Origin: Thermoanaerobaculum sp964488355 | GTDB taxonomy: Bacteria; Acidobacteriota; Thermoanaerobaculia; Thermoanaerobaculales; Thermoanaerobaculaceae | Assembly (NCBI GenBank): GCA_964488355.1 | Contig: CAZAUJ010000008.1 | Span: 1 to 64,000, forward strand | Reading direction: 5' to 3' | Length of the DNA: 64,000 nt | Shown here: positions 24,709 to 33,339 of the stretch, one piece after another | How positions within the stretch are numbered: position 1 is the first letter of the stretch | How the letters are laid out: each line of letters starts with the position of its first letter | Notes under the pieces: generated by a model | The model's input: the letters and a program-made list of their open reading frames with translations, nothing else | Database searches by the model: none | Told to the model about the DNA's origin: nothing | Position numbers and translations under genes: made by a program

Positions 24709-25116
24709 ATGCGGGAGACGGCAGTTGCCTACGAAGAAAGCTCGCGCTTTTCTTTTGCTGACACGGTGGAGCGGGCGCGCCAGGCGCTGGCGGAAGCCGG
24801 GTTCGGCATCCTGTGCGAGATCGACGTGCAGGCCACGTTGAAGAGGAAGCTGGGTGTGGAGCGGCCACCGTTCCTCATCCTCGGGGCCTGTCACCCACCT
24901 TCCGCGCACCAGGTGCTGGAAGCGGAGCCGCAGGCTGGCGTGCTCTTGCCGTGCAACGTAACGGTTTCGGAGGAAGGTGGGGCGGTGATGGTGCGGGCCA
25001 TGCGACCCGCCGGCGCCTTGGCGGTGCTCAACCGGCCGGACTTGGCGCCGGTGGCCGAACACGTGGGCCAGCTGCTCCAGGAGGTAGTCCGCAGCGCCTG
25101 CGGCGCCACCAGCTAA
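24709..25116 (+). CDS. DUF302 domain protein
   Basis: 135 residues with the DUF302 pattern SFADTVERARQALAEAGFGI, LCEIDVQATLKRKLG, PFLILGACHPPSAHQVLEAE and GVLLPCNVTV. The two cysteines in GACHP and LPCNV are conserved in this family. DUF302 genes recur beside thiol, sulfur and metal-handling genes; their biochemical role is not established as far as I know. Last gene of the arsR operon, with a GGGGGG-type ribosome-binding site, ending 19 bases from the convergent exbD gene. Confidence 0.85.
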   Translation: MRETAVAYEESSRFSFADTVERARQALAEAGFGILCEIDVQATLKRKLGVERPPFLILGACHPPSAHQVLEAEPQAGVLLPCNVTVSEEGGAVMVRAMRPAGALAVLNRPDLAPVAEHVGQLLQEVVRSACGATS

Positions 25117-25134
25117 GGCGTGGGGGGATCCGGG

Positions 25135-25563
25135 CTAGGGCTTCCTTTCCGCGCCAGCTGGTTTTTGCGCAACCAGGTTAATGCTCTTGGCTCCGGCCAG
25201 GCGGGCGGTGTCCAGCACCTTGACTACCGTGCCGTAGGGAGCGCCCTTGTCCCCACGGATGGTGAGGCTTCCCTGAGGGGAGAGTGTCAGCAACTTGCGA
25301 ATTTCTGCCTCCAACTGCTCTTCCCGCACCGCCTTGCCGGCCACCAGGATGTCGCCGCTGCCGGTAACCAGGACCTCCACTTCCTGGGTACCGGCTGGCT
25401 TACTTGCTTCGGCGGTGCGCGCCTCGGGTAGGGCCAGTTTGAGGCGCTCGGGGGTGACGAACTGGGTGGTTACAGCGTAAAAAAGCAACAGCTGAAAGAC
25501 CACGTCAATCAGTGGGGAGATATCGATGCGCGGTTGGCGGCTCCGCTGACGGGCAAACCGCAT
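25135..25563 (-). CDS. exbD: Biopolymer transport protein ExbD
   Basis: 142 residues. The basic N-terminus (MRFARQRSRQPRIDISPLID) leads into one membrane helix (about 18-36) that contains the conserved proton-path aspartate in PLIDVVFQLLLF. The periplasmic domain ends with DTARLAGAKSINLVAQ. With ExbB it energises TonB from the proton motive force. Transcribed after exbB with 2 bases between. Confidence 0.92.
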   Translation of the reverse strand: MRFARQRSRQPRIDISPLIDVVFQLLLFYAVTTQFVTPERLKLALPEARTAEASKPAGTQEVEVLVTGSGDILVAGKAVREEQLEAEIRKLLTLSPQGSLTIRGDKGAPYGTVVKVLDTARLAGAKSINLVAQKPAGAERKP

Positions 25564-25565
25564 GG

Positions 25566-26201
25566 CTACCGCGCCTCCCCCGGCCTGTCGCTGGGATTAG
25601 GCCGGCGCACCAGGTGAAGAAACTCCAGCGTGCGGGCCTCAATGGCCTGCACCAGAGCCTGCGCCCGGCCCTCCAGGTAGGCGTGGAGAAAGAGCATGGG
25701 GATAGCGATGATCAAGCCGGCGGCAGTGGTGATGAGGGCCTGAGCGATTCCGGCAGAAAGCTGCTCACCCCGCACCGCCCCAGCCAAGGAAACGGACTGG
25801 AACACCTGGATCATGCCCAGCACGGTACCCAGCAAGCCCAGCAGCGGAGCGGCTGCCACCACAGTGGCCAAGGCGCCCAGGCCGCGCTCCAGCGAGCGCA
25901 GTTGGTGGCGCCCGGTGTCTTCCAAAAGCTCCTTGAGCTCGTCGTACGGAGCGCTGCGGTTGTCCAGCAGCGTAGCCACCAACACCGAAAGCGGTCCCGA
26001 CTGGGCAGCACAGTACTCCCTGGCGCGGGCAAACTGGCGAGCTGCCAGAAGCTCCGCCAGCACGGAAAGCTGGGCTGGGTCCAAGAAGTTCTTTTCCCGC
26101 AGCACCAAAAACCGCTCCACCACGATGACCAGGCCCAAAAACGACAGCAGCAGCAAGGGGATCATTACTGGCCCACCGCGAAGCACCCATTCGATCACCA
26201 C
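25566..26201 (-). CDS. exbB: MotA/TolQ/ExbB proton-channel family protein
   Basis: 211 residues with three hydrophobic helices: near residues 10-28 (VMIPLLLLSFLGLVIVVERF), about 105-125 (ATVVAAAPLLGLLGTVLGMI) and about 145-165. The LLGLLGTVLGMI motif is diagnostic. It forms the inner-membrane pentamer around ExbD. Placed between tonB and exbD, so ExbB rather than TolQ is favoured. Confidence 0.9.
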   Translation of the reverse strand: MVIEWVLRGGPVMIPLLLLSFLGLVIVVERFLVLREKNFLDPAQLSVLAELLAARQFARAREYCAAQSGPLSVLVATLLDNRSAPYDELKELLEDTGRHQLRSLERGLGALATVVAAAPLLGLLGTVLGMIQVFQSVSLAGAVRGEQLSAGIAQALITTAAGLIIAIPMLFLHAYLEGRAQALVQAIEARTLEFLHLVRRPNPSDRPGEAR

Positions 26202-26210
26202 CGGCCTCCT

Positions 26211-27089
26211 TTAGCCGTCCTCTGGGGGACGCACGTTGTAATAAAAGGTAATGATCACCCCTTCCCGCTCCACCCCCACCTCCGCCGGCAGGGGAGGTAA
26301 AGGCGAGGCGTTCAGGATGGCATCTCGTGCAGCGAAATCCATGGGCGGATGCGACGAATCTTTGAGGATGGTCAAGCCCGTGACGCGCCCGTCCTTCTCG
26401 ATGAAGAAGCGAATGCGAACCACCCCCGGCACGCCCAGTTGTGCCAGTTCGGGAATGCGCCAGTGGTAGCGAATGCGCCGCAACATTTCAGCGGCGTAGG
26501 GCCCCCAGTCGTACCACTGGGTATCGAAGGAAAGGGCACCCAAATCCACCTGACCCCCGCGCCGGTCGGGCTGTACCCCCAGGCGGGGAGCGGAGAAGGG
26601 TGTCAGGCCTTTGAGAGCCGGCGCGGAAACCGCCGGGGGCGTTTCCGGCGTGGGTTCAGGCTTGACCACCGCGTCCGCTGGGCTGTGGCCTTCCGGCTGC
26701 CGGAGGCCTTCCTCCGCAGGCCGGAGCAAGGAAGGTGGGTTAGTCCCCGCCCCCTGATACCCCGGCGTGCTTGCTTCGGCTGGCGCCGGTCTCAGCTCGG
26801 GGCTGGTGCCGGCTACGCCGGGCTTTTCGGCCTTCTCGCCTTGTCCGCCGTGAGCCCGCCGAGACATATCGGAAACAGGCGCGTTGGCACGGCTTGGGGC
26901 CTCTTCCCTCTGTTGCGGCAGCTCCACCAGCTCGAACCGCAAAGGTTTTTCTTCCCGGGGCTCCTCCAGCGCCACGGCAGTGACAGGCCGCGGGGCAGCG
27001 CCAGGCTGCGGCAGGAGCATCAGCAGCAAATGCACCAAGAGGGAAACCTCCAGCGCCAAACGAAGCGGGCGGTCGCGGAGCCAGCCCAT
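26211..27089 (-). CDS. tonB: TonB-family energy transducer
   Basis: 292 residues. One N-terminal helix (about 10-27, LALEVSLLVHLLLMLLPQPG), a long proline- and glutamate-rich spacer (about 35-190) and a C-terminal TonB domain with LRRIRYHWRIPELAQLGVPG and VRIRFFIEKDGRVTGLTILK. It transmits ExbBD energy to outer-membrane receptors. First gene of tonB-exbB-exbD. A TAACAT box at 27104-27099 lies so close to the ATG that the message may have almost no leader. Confidence 0.9.
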   Translation of the reverse strand: MGWLRDRPLRLALEVSLLVHLLLMLLPQPGAAPRPVTAVALEEPREEKPLRFELVELPQQREEAPSRANAPVSDMSRRAHGGQGEKAEKPGVAGTSPELRPAPAEASTPGYQGAGTNPPSLLRPAEEGLRQPEGHSPADAVVKPEPTPETPPAVSAPALKGLTPFSAPRLGVQPDRRGGQVDLGALSFDTQWYDWGPYAAEMLRRIRYHWRIPELAQLGVPGVVRIRFFIEKDGRVTGLTILKDSSHPPMDFAARDAILNASPLPPLPAEVGVEREGVIITFYYNVRPPEDG

Positions 27090-27345
27090 CGGTGGCGCAT
27101 GTTACAAGAACCGTGCCGGGCGCACGCCTTCCCCGAGTCCTGGCCTCGGCGCGACTGCGGCCGGCTGGCGACACCTTTTTGGTGAAGGCGTCGCCTTGCT
27201 GGCTTCCGCCACGGCCAGTTTGGCCCCCGGAGTGCGAGGCCAGGTGCTTTTTTGCTGGGGTCAGCTTTTCGTATGAAGCAATGTCCTTCTTCGGGGTTTT
27301 CCCTTGCTCTTCAACGCCTTTGTTTTCCCGTGTTGGCATGGTCTC

Positions 27346-28224
27346 GTGACGCGTACGAGCCTTGATTTCGCCGACTTGCTCCGCGCTCTGGAGGAACACC
27401 CCGAGTGGCGGGCGGAGCTGCGGCGGCTGTTGCTGCCGGAAGCTTTGCTGGGGCTGCCCGATTTGGTGGCCGAGATTGCCGCCACCGTGCGGGATGTGGC
27501 GGCCTTGCTCCAGCGGCTGGCTGAAGCGCAGCAGCGCATGCAGCAGGAGCTGGCGGCTTTGGCCGAGGCCCAGCGGCGTACGCAGGCAGAGGTGGCTGAG
27601 CTGCGGACGACGGTAGCGGGCTTAGCCGAGGCCCAGCGGCGTACGGAGCAAACGGTGGCGGGGTTGGTGGAGGGCCAGCGGCGTTTGGAAGAGGCGCTGG
27701 CGGAGCTGGCTGCCAACCAGCTGGAATTTGCCCGCACGCAGGCGCAGCTGCTCCGGCGGGTGGAGCGGCTCGAAGACCGGGTGGGCCGGCTGGTGGGCGA
27801 ATCGGTGGAGCGGCGTTACCGGGAACGCGCGGCAGCCTACTTTGGGCGGTGGTTGCGGCGAGTAGAGGTATTGGAAGGCTTGGACCGTGCTGCGCTGCTG
27901 GACGAAGCGGTGGCGGCGGGCCGGATTACCGGCGAAGAGCGGGCTGAGGTGCTGTGGGCAGATGTGGTGGTGCGCGGGGTCAGTGCTGATGGCCAGGTGC
28001 TGGTGTTGGTGGTGGAAGCTTCCGCCACGGTGGACGAGGGAGATGTGCGGCGGGCGGTAGCCAGGGCTGAGCTGATGGGGCGAGCCGTAGGGGTGCGAAC
28101 CGTGCCGGTGGTGGCGGGGGAGGAGCTGCTGGAGGGGGTTACCACCGCGTGCCAGGAGCAGGGGGTTCGGCTGGTGGTAGACGGGCGAGCGGGGCAATCC
28201 CCCTGGACCCCTGCGGAGGCGTGA
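27346..28224 (+). CDS. Coiled-coil protein with a nuclease-fold-like C-terminus
   Basis: 292 residues from the GTG at 27346 (start uncertain; no strong ribosome-binding site). Residues 1-45 form a small helical domain (LDFADLLRALEEHPEWRAEL). Residues about 45-150 are a long coiled coil built of repeats such as LAEAQRRTQAEVAEL, GLAEAQRRTEQTVAGL and GLVEGQRRLEEALAEL. Residues 160-285 hold a compact alpha/beta domain with WADVVVRG and VLVLVVEAS, which resembles the core of PD-(D/E)XK-like proteins. Similar proteins are common in cyanobacteria and thermophiles without known function. Divergent from tonB. Confidence 0.55.
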   Translation: MTRTSLDFADLLRALEEHPEWRAELRRLLLPEALLGLPDLVAEIAATVRDVAALLQRLAEAQQRMQQELAALAEAQRRTQAEVAELRTTVAGLAEAQRRTEQTVAGLVEGQRRLEEALAELAANQLEFARTQAQLLRRVERLEDRVGRLVGESVERRYRERAAAYFGRWLRRVEVLEGLDRAALLDEAVAAGRITGEERAEVLWADVVVRGVSADGQVLVLVVEASATVDEGDVRRAVARAELMGRAVGVRTVPVVAGEELLEGVTTACQEQGVRLVVDGRAGQSPWTPAEA

Positions 28225-28244
28225 CCGGCGTGAATGAGGGCGGG

Positions 28245-28826
28245 CTAAGTTGCCAAAAGCTCCTTCAGGCGGATCTGGCTTGCCTCCTCCACCTCGCGGT
28301 GGAGGGAGTTACCCTGGGCGTCCATGGTCACCACCACCGGGAAGTTTTCCACCTGGATGACCCACAGGGCCTCCGGCACCCCGAACTCTTCCAGCATGAA
28401 CACGGTTTCCACGCGCCTGACGCATTGCGCCAGCACCTGGGCCGCACCGCCGATGGCGTGGAAGTAAACCGCGCCGTACCTCACCAAGCCTTCCAGCGTC
28501 TTGGCCCCCATCCCGCCCTTGCCGATAACCCCGCGCACACCGTACCGGCCTATCACGTCCGCCTGGTAAGGCTCCTCGCGCGCCGAGGTGGTGGGACCGG
28601 CGGCAACGAAGGTGTAGCTGCCGTCGGGATTTTTCCGCACCACCGGGCCCACGTGGTAGATGACCGAGTCCTTGAGGTAGGGTGCCACCTCTTGGCGAAA
28701 CCCAGTCACCAGCCAACGGTGGGCGGCGTCGCGTCCGGTCATCACCCGACCGGAAAGCTTTACGAAATCACCCACCCGCAGCGAGCGGATGGTGGCCTCG
28801 TCGGTGGGAAGGGTCAGTCGAGCCAT
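28245..28826 (-). CDS. Class I fumarate hydratase, beta subunit
   Basis: 193 residues of the Fe-S hydro-lyase C-terminal family. Motifs include GDFVKLSGRVMTGRDAAHRW, VVRKNPDGSYTFVAAGPTTS and GVRGVIGKGGMGAKTLEGL. With the alpha subunit it interconverts fumarate and malate using an oxygen-sensitive [4Fe-4S] cluster. The start overlaps the alpha gene by 13 bases. L(+)-tartrate dehydratase is a related possibility; the metabolic context favours fumarase. Confidence 0.88.
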   Translation of the reverse strand: MARLTLPTDEATIRSLRVGDFVKLSGRVMTGRDAAHRWLVTGFRQEVAPYLKDSVIYHVGPVVRKNPDGSYTFVAAGPTTSAREEPYQADVIGRYGVRGVIGKGGMGAKTLEGLVRYGAVYFHAIGGAAQVLAQCVRRVETVFMLEEFGVPEALWVIQVENFPVVVTMDAQGNSLHREVEEASQIRLKELLAT

Positions 28827-29698
28827 TCAAGTTCCCCTTTCGGTGTCAAACGCGCGGCCGCGCGCCGGTTGGCCCAGCACATGTAGGAAACGGACACGAA
28901 ATAGGAGGCGGGCAGCCTCCCCAGGTAGCCAATCTTCACGCCCAGGATGGTCGTTTTGCCCCCGAATCCCATCGGCCCGATGCCCAGCTGGTTGGCTTCC
29001 CGCAAGAGCCGCTGCTCCAGCTCGTCCAACACGGGGATGGGATTGCGGTCGTCCAGGCGCCGCAAGAGTTGTCGCTTGGACTCCACGTAACCGGATCCGC
29101 GGTCGCCACCAACGCAAACGCCCAGGATGCCAGGTGCACAGCCCTTGCCCTGTGCTTTCTGCACCGCATCCAGCACGCAACGGCGCACGCCTTCCAGGTT
29201 GCGGTCTGCTCCCAGGGCAGCGTTGGGCAGGGAATACTGAGCGCCCACGTTTTCACACCCACCGCCCTTGAGGAGTAGCCGCACCTCCAGATCCTGCTCA
29301 TCCCACTCCTCGCAATGGACCGTGGGAATTCCGGGAGCCGCGCCGTTACCGGTGTTTTTTTCTGTGAGGGGATCCACCGCGTTGGGTCGAAGCAGCTGGC
29401 GGGCCGTGGCCTTTTTGACCGCTTCGGTAAATGCCCGAGTCAAAAGGCGCGTGGAAACCCCTTGGGGATGGTGAATCCACGCCAGAGGCGTGCCCGTGTC
29501 CTGGCATATGGGCTGCCACGAGCCGGCGGCCAGCTCCACGTTGCGAAGGATGGTGTCCAGGGCCTTGTGCGCCAGCGAGCCTGGCTCTTCCTGGTCGCGC
29601 CCGCGCCGCAAGGCTTCCAGCACGTCCTGGGGTAGCTGGCTGGACGCCCGAGCAATCACCTCCACAAACCTTTCCACGAGCTGCGCTTCGTCCCACAC
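28814..29698 (-). CDS. Class I fumarate hydratase, alpha subunit
   Basis: 294 residues from a GTG with GGAGGG six bases before it (MWDEAQLVERFVEVIARASS). The open frame continues upstream, but the extra part is not needed for the family's usual length. Cluster cysteines are visible in PICQDTGTPLAW and LLKGGGCENVGAQ; NTGNGAAPGIP and GGDRGSGYVESKRQLLRRLD are also typical. Transcribed ahead of and coupled to the beta subunit, and divergent from the kor operon. Confidence 0.88.
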   Translation of the reverse strand: MWDEAQLVERFVEVIARASSQLPQDVLEALRRGRDQEEPGSLAHKALDTILRNVELAAGSWQPICQDTGTPLAWIHHPQGVSTRLLTRAFTEAVKKATARQLLRPNAVDPLTEKNTGNGAAPGIPTVHCEEWDEQDLEVRLLLKGGGCENVGAQYSLPNAALGADRNLEGVRRCVLDAVQKAQGKGCAPGILGVCVGGDRGSGYVESKRQLLRRLDDRNPIPVLDELEQRLLREANQLGIGPMGFGGKTTILGVKIGYLGRLPASYFVSVSYMCWANRRAAARLTPKGELEWLD

Positions 29699-29802
29699 GG
29701 CGGGACCCTCCGACAGGGATTGTACACCTTTTCTCAAGCGCAAGGCTTGGGCTGCAGTTCGTGACAGGAAACTGAGATGGCGTCTAATTTGTAAAGTTGA
29801 GC

Positions 29803-29831
29803 TTGCCAATACGCTCATGCGGGCGTACACT
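29803..29831 (+). promoter_or_regulatory. Promoter of the kor operon
   Basis: TTGCCA at 29803-29808, a 17-base spacer and TACACT at 29826-29831. The korD ATG is 20 bases downstream with AGGGGGAG between. The promoter lies in the divergent gap facing the fumarase genes. Confidence 0.6.
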
Positions 29832-29850
29832 GGGGAGCCGAGGGGGAGCG

Positions 29851-30123
29851 ATGAACCAAGAAGGCGCCAAAAAGGCAAAAGGCACCATCATCCTGAACAA
29901 GGAAATTTGCAAGGGCTGTTCCTTCTGCATCGATTTTTGTCCCACCCACTGCCTGGAATTTTCCCGTGACTTCAACCGCAAGGGCTACCACTACCCGGTA
30001 CTGGCCCGGCCGGAGGACTGCACCGGCTGCGACCTTTGCGGCCTTTACTGTCCCGACTACGCTATCTTCGGTGTGAAGTTCAAGGACCTGGAAAAGCTGG
30101 GCGCAGCAGCGCCCGCAGCCTGA
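29851..30123 (+). CDS. korD: 2-oxoacid:ferredoxin oxidoreductase, delta (ferredoxin) subunit
   Basis: 90 residues from ATG 29851. Two [4Fe-4S] motifs are visible, CKGCSFCIDFCP near residue 21 and CTGCDLCGLYCP near residue 58. The subunit passes electrons from the TPP subunit to ferredoxin. It is first in the order delta-alpha-beta-gamma. An upstream in-frame ATG overlaps the promoter and is rejected. Confidence 0.92.
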   Translation: MNQEGAKKAKGTIILNKEICKGCSFCIDFCPTHCLEFSRDFNRKGYHYPVLARPEDCTGCDLCGLYCPDYAIFGVKFKDLEKLGAAAPAA

Positions 30124-30141
30124 GAAAGGGGGCGAACAACG

Positions 30142-31299
30142 GTGCACGCGGACCCCAAGGGTGTGCTCACGGGCCTGCACTTCATTGATGGCGACCATGC
30201 GGCGTGCGAGGGTGCCATTGCTGCTGGTTGCCGTTTTGCCGCTGGCTATCCCATCACCCCTTCCACCGAGGTGGTGGAGCGCTTTGCCGCTCGTATTCCT
30301 CTGGTGGGGGGCGTGTTTATCCAAATGGAGGACGAGATTGCCTCGTCCATTGCCATCTTGGGTGCAGCTTGGGCGGGGCATAAGGCCATGACCGTGACCT
30401 CCGGGCCAGGGCTTTCCCTCATGATGGAGCACATTGGCTACGCGGCCATGACTGAAACCCCATGCGTTTTTGTGGACGTGCAACGGGGCGGCCCGTCCAC
30501 CGGGTTACCCACCCTGCCGGCGCAGGCGGACATGATGCAGGTGCGCTGGGGCTCCCACGGGGATTACAGCATCATTGCTCTTTCCCCCAACTCCCCGCAG
30601 GAGTGCTTTGACCTGATGATCAAGGCCTTCAATTTGGCCGAGCTCTACCGCACGCCGGTGTTCTTCATGATGGACGAGGTGGTGGGGCACATGACCGAGC
30701 GGGTGGCCATTCCGCCGGCGGAGGCCATCGAGGTGGTGCCCCGGCGCTTCACCGCCCGTAAGCCGGGGGAGTACAAGGCCTACGAGCCCGGCGAGGACTT
30801 AGTGCCGGAGATGGTAAAGGCGGGTGACGGCTACCGTGTTCACGTCACCGGCTTGACCCACGACGAGCGCGGGTACCCGGCCATGAATCCCCAGGCCCAG
30901 GATCGCCTTGTTCGGCGGCTTGTGGCTAAGATCCGCAACAACGCCCACAAGCTAGTGGACGTGCGCCAGGAACACATGGAAGACGCCCAGGTGGTGGTGG
31001 TTTCCTACGGCATCACCTCCCGCATTGCGGCAGCAGCGGTGGAAGAGGCACGGCACGCGGGGATCAAAGTTGGCCACCTGCGGCTGGTTATTCTTTGGCC
31101 CTTCCCGGAAACGCTCATTGCCCGGTTGGCGCAAAGGGTCAAAGCCTTTGTCGTGCCGGAGCTGAACCTGGGACAGATGGTGCTGGAGGTGGAGCGGGCC
31201 GTGGCGGGGAAAGCCCCGGTGGTTTCCGTGCCCCATGCCGGAGGCACCGTCCACCAGGTGGAAGAGATCCTGGCCAAGATTCTGGAGGTGGCGCGATGA
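30142..31299 (+). CDS. korA: 2-oxoacid:ferredoxin oxidoreductase, alpha subunit
   Basis: 385 residues from a GTG. It contains AACEGAIAAGCRFAAGYPIT near the N-terminus, QMEDEIASSIAILGAAWAGH and TSGPGLSLMMEHIGYAAMTE, all typical of KorA. It oxidatively decarboxylates a 2-oxoacid, probably 2-oxoglutarate, with CoA and ferredoxin, or runs in reverse for carbon fixation; pyruvate or branched-chain substrates cannot be excluded. Its stop overlaps korB as ATGA. Confidence 0.92.
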   Translation: MHADPKGVLTGLHFIDGDHAACEGAIAAGCRFAAGYPITPSTEVVERFAARIPLVGGVFIQMEDEIASSIAILGAAWAGHKAMTVTSGPGLSLMMEHIGYAAMTETPCVFVDVQRGGPSTGLPTLPAQADMMQVRWGSHGDYSIIALSPNSPQECFDLMIKAFNLAELYRTPVFFMMDEVVGHMTERVAIPPAEAIEVVPRRFTARKPGEYKAYEPGEDLVPEMVKAGDGYRVHVTGLTHDERGYPAMNPQAQDRLVRRLVAKIRNNAHKLVDVRQEHMEDAQVVVVSYGITSRIAAAAVEEARHAGIKVGHLRLVILWPFPETLIARLAQRVKAFVVPELNLGQMVLEVERAVAGKAPVVSVPHAGGTVHQVEEILAKILEVAR

Positions 31300-32183
31300 G
31301 CACAGCGTCCGCAGCAGTGGAATTGCCCCCCGTGCAGAACGCGTTGATGCCTTACCTGCGGCAGGACCGCATCCCGCACATTTGGTGCCCCGGATGCGGC
31401 ATCGGCACCTCACTCAACGCCTTCATCCGGGCTTTGGACGAGCTCCAGTTCGACCTGGACAAGCTGGCGGTAGTTTCCGGTATCGGCTGTACGGGCCGCG
31501 TGGCCGGCTACCTGAACGTGGACTCCTTCCACACCACCCACGGGCGTGCCATTCCTTTTGCCACTGGCCTGAAGCTGGGCAACCCCCATCTCAAGGTGGT
31601 GGTGTACTCGGGTGACGGCGATCTGTTCGCCATCGGCGGCAATCACTTCATCCATGCCGCTCGGCGCAACATGGACCTGTTCGTGGTTTGCGTCAACAAC
31701 TTCACCTACGGCATGACCGGTGGGCAGGTGGCGCCCACCACACCCTTGGGCGCGTTGCAAACCACCATGCCTTACGGTAACTTCGAGCCCGCATTTAACT
31801 TGCCTTTTCTGGCGGATGCCTGCGGCGCGGTGTACGTGGCTCGCTGGACGGTGTACCACGTGCGCCAGCTCACCAAAGCCTTCAAGGAAGGCCTGATGAA
31901 GAAAGGCTTTGCCTTCCTGGAGGTGCTCTCGCCATGCCCGACCCTGTACTCCCGCCGCAACCGTTTGGGGGACGGGGTCGACCAGCTGAAGTACTACAAG
32001 GAAAAGTCGGTGGTGAAAAACGGGGCAGATACGCGGGAGGTGGGCCTTTCGTTCCAAGGAGAAATCGCCGTGGGCAAGTTCGTAGACCGGGAGCGGCCCA
32101 CCTGGTTGGAGGCACTGAACGAGCACCTGCAGCAGCGCCTGGGAACGCGCTACCAGCCTTACGGAGTGGCCCATGAGGACTGA
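31296..32183 (+). CDS. korB: 2-oxoacid:ferredoxin oxidoreductase, beta (TPP) subunit
   Basis: 295 residues from ATG 31296. The TPP region shows HIWCPGCGIGTSLNAFIRAL, VVSGIGCTGRVAGY and GDGDLFAIGGNHFIHAARRN, with NFTYGMTGGQVAPTTP after it. It binds thiamine diphosphate and carries out decarboxylation. Overlaps korA by 4 bases and korC by 11, a tightly coupled operon. Confidence 0.93.
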   Translation: MSTASAAVELPPVQNALMPYLRQDRIPHIWCPGCGIGTSLNAFIRALDELQFDLDKLAVVSGIGCTGRVAGYLNVDSFHTTHGRAIPFATGLKLGNPHLKVVVYSGDGDLFAIGGNHFIHAARRNMDLFVVCVNNFTYGMTGGQVAPTTPLGALQTTMPYGNFEPAFNLPFLADACGAVYVARWTVYHVRQLTKAFKEGLMKKGFAFLEVLSPCPTLYSRRNRLGDGVDQLKYYKEKSVVKNGADTREVGLSFQGEIAVGKFVDRERPTWLEALNEHLQQRLGTRYQPYGVAHED

Positions 32184-32739
32184 AATACGTGTGGGCGGCC
32201 TGGGCGGCCAGGGAGTCATCCTCTGCGGCATGATCATTGGCAAAGCGGCGGCTATTTTCGACGGCAAGCATGCCACCCTCATTCAGGCGTTCGGCCCGGA
32301 GGCCCGCGGCAGCGCCGCCTCGGCGCAGGTAACCCTGTCCGATGAGCCCATCGGCTACCCCTACGTCCGCCGCGCGGACGTGCTGGTGGTCATGTCTCCC
32401 GATGCCTACAGCACCTTTGTGCCCAGCTTGAAGGAAAACGGGCTCTTGCTTTACGAGAACGAGCTGGTGAAGCCCAACGACCACCTGCCCACAGGTGCTC
32501 GAGCCTTTGGCGTGCCGGCAGCCCGGCTCGCGGAGGAGTTGGGTCGGCGGCTGGTAATGAACATCGTCATGGTTGGCTTTTTCACCGCCACCACCAAGCT
32601 GGTTTCCTACGAGGCGGCGAAAAAAGCAGTGCTGGATTCGGTGCCTCGCGGCACGGAAGAGCTCAACCTGAAGGCCTTCGAGGCCGGCTATGGCTACGGC
32701 GTGGAGCTGCTGGCAACGGGGGGAGACCATGGAGCTTGA
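32173..32739 (+). CDS. korC: 2-oxoacid:ferredoxin oxidoreductase, gamma subunit
   Basis: 188 residues. The N-terminal GGLGGQGVILCGMIIGKAA and FGPEARGSAASAQVTLSDEP are diagnostic of the gamma subunit, which helps form the CoA and substrate pocket. It starts inside the end of korB and ends 11 bases inside the following GNAT gene. Confidence 0.92.
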   Translation: MRTEIRVGGLGGQGVILCGMIIGKAAAIFDGKHATLIQAFGPEARGSAASAQVTLSDEPIGYPYVRRADVLVVMSPDAYSTFVPSLKENGLLLYENELVKPNDHLPTGARAFGVPAARLAEELGRRLVMNIVMVGFFTATTKLVSYEAAKKAVLDSVPRGTEELNLKAFEAGYGYGVELLATGGDHGA

Positions 32740-33322
32740 AGGCGGCACGCTCGTGCGCATCGGCGGTGACCAACAGGTGCGGCTGCGTCCGCTGACGGAG
32801 GCGGACCTGCCCGCCTTGCAGCGCTTCTTCCTCGCCCTGCCCGAGGAGGATCGCCTCTTTCTGGAGGACGATGTTACCCGCAAGGAATTTGTCCAGCGGT
32901 TATGGGCTGAGCAGGCTTCAGGCCAGGCTTTTACCATGGTGGCGGATGTGGGAGGTGAGGTGGTGGGTTACGGTGCCCTTTACTGGCCCAAGTACGGCTG
33001 GAGCACGCACGTGGGCCGGGTGCGCTTGGCGGTGGCTAGGGCCTGGCAGCGGCGAGGTTTGGGCACAGCTTTGTTGCGCGAGCTCATCAAGAAGGCTCAA
33101 GGGCTAGCGTTGGACAAGCTAGTGGCTGAGGTGGTGGAGGACCAGGAAAGCGCCTTGCGAGCCTTCGAGCGCTTGGGCTTTCACCGGGAGGCCATGCTTT
33201 TCGGGCACGTGCGCGACCTCACGGGAAAGAAACGCAACCTGGTCATTCTGGCCAACGACGTGGCTCACATTTGGGAACACATGGAAGCCCTGGTGGCGGA
33301 CTTCCAGCCCTCCGCCGGCTGA
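32729..33322 (+). CDS. GNAT-family N-acetyltransferase
   Basis: 197 residues from ATG 32729, overlapping korC by 11 bases with GGGGGGAGA as ribosome-binding site. The acetyl-CoA-binding motif appears as RLAVARAWQRRGLGTALLRE, followed by LVAEVVEDQESALRAFERLG. The substrate is unknown. Coupling to kor genes suggests it may acetylate a protein or metabolite of that pathway; this is inference. Confidence 0.8.
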   Translation: MELEGGTLVRIGGDQQVRLRPLTEADLPALQRFFLALPEEDRLFLEDDVTRKEFVQRLWAEQASGQAFTMVADVGGEVVGYGALYWPKYGWSTHVGRVRLAVARAWQRRGLGTALLRELIKKAQGLALDKLVAEVVEDQESALRAFERLGFHREAMLFGHVRDLTGKKRNLVILANDVAHIWEHMEALVADFQPSAG

Positions 33323-33339
33323 GCGCCTCCCGTACGCGC

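Noticed and set aside
27556..27680. Direct repeats that could suggest a CRISPR-like array
   Set aside because: The repeats are in-frame parts of a coiled-coil gene, with spacing set by helix periodicity rather than repeat-spacer units.
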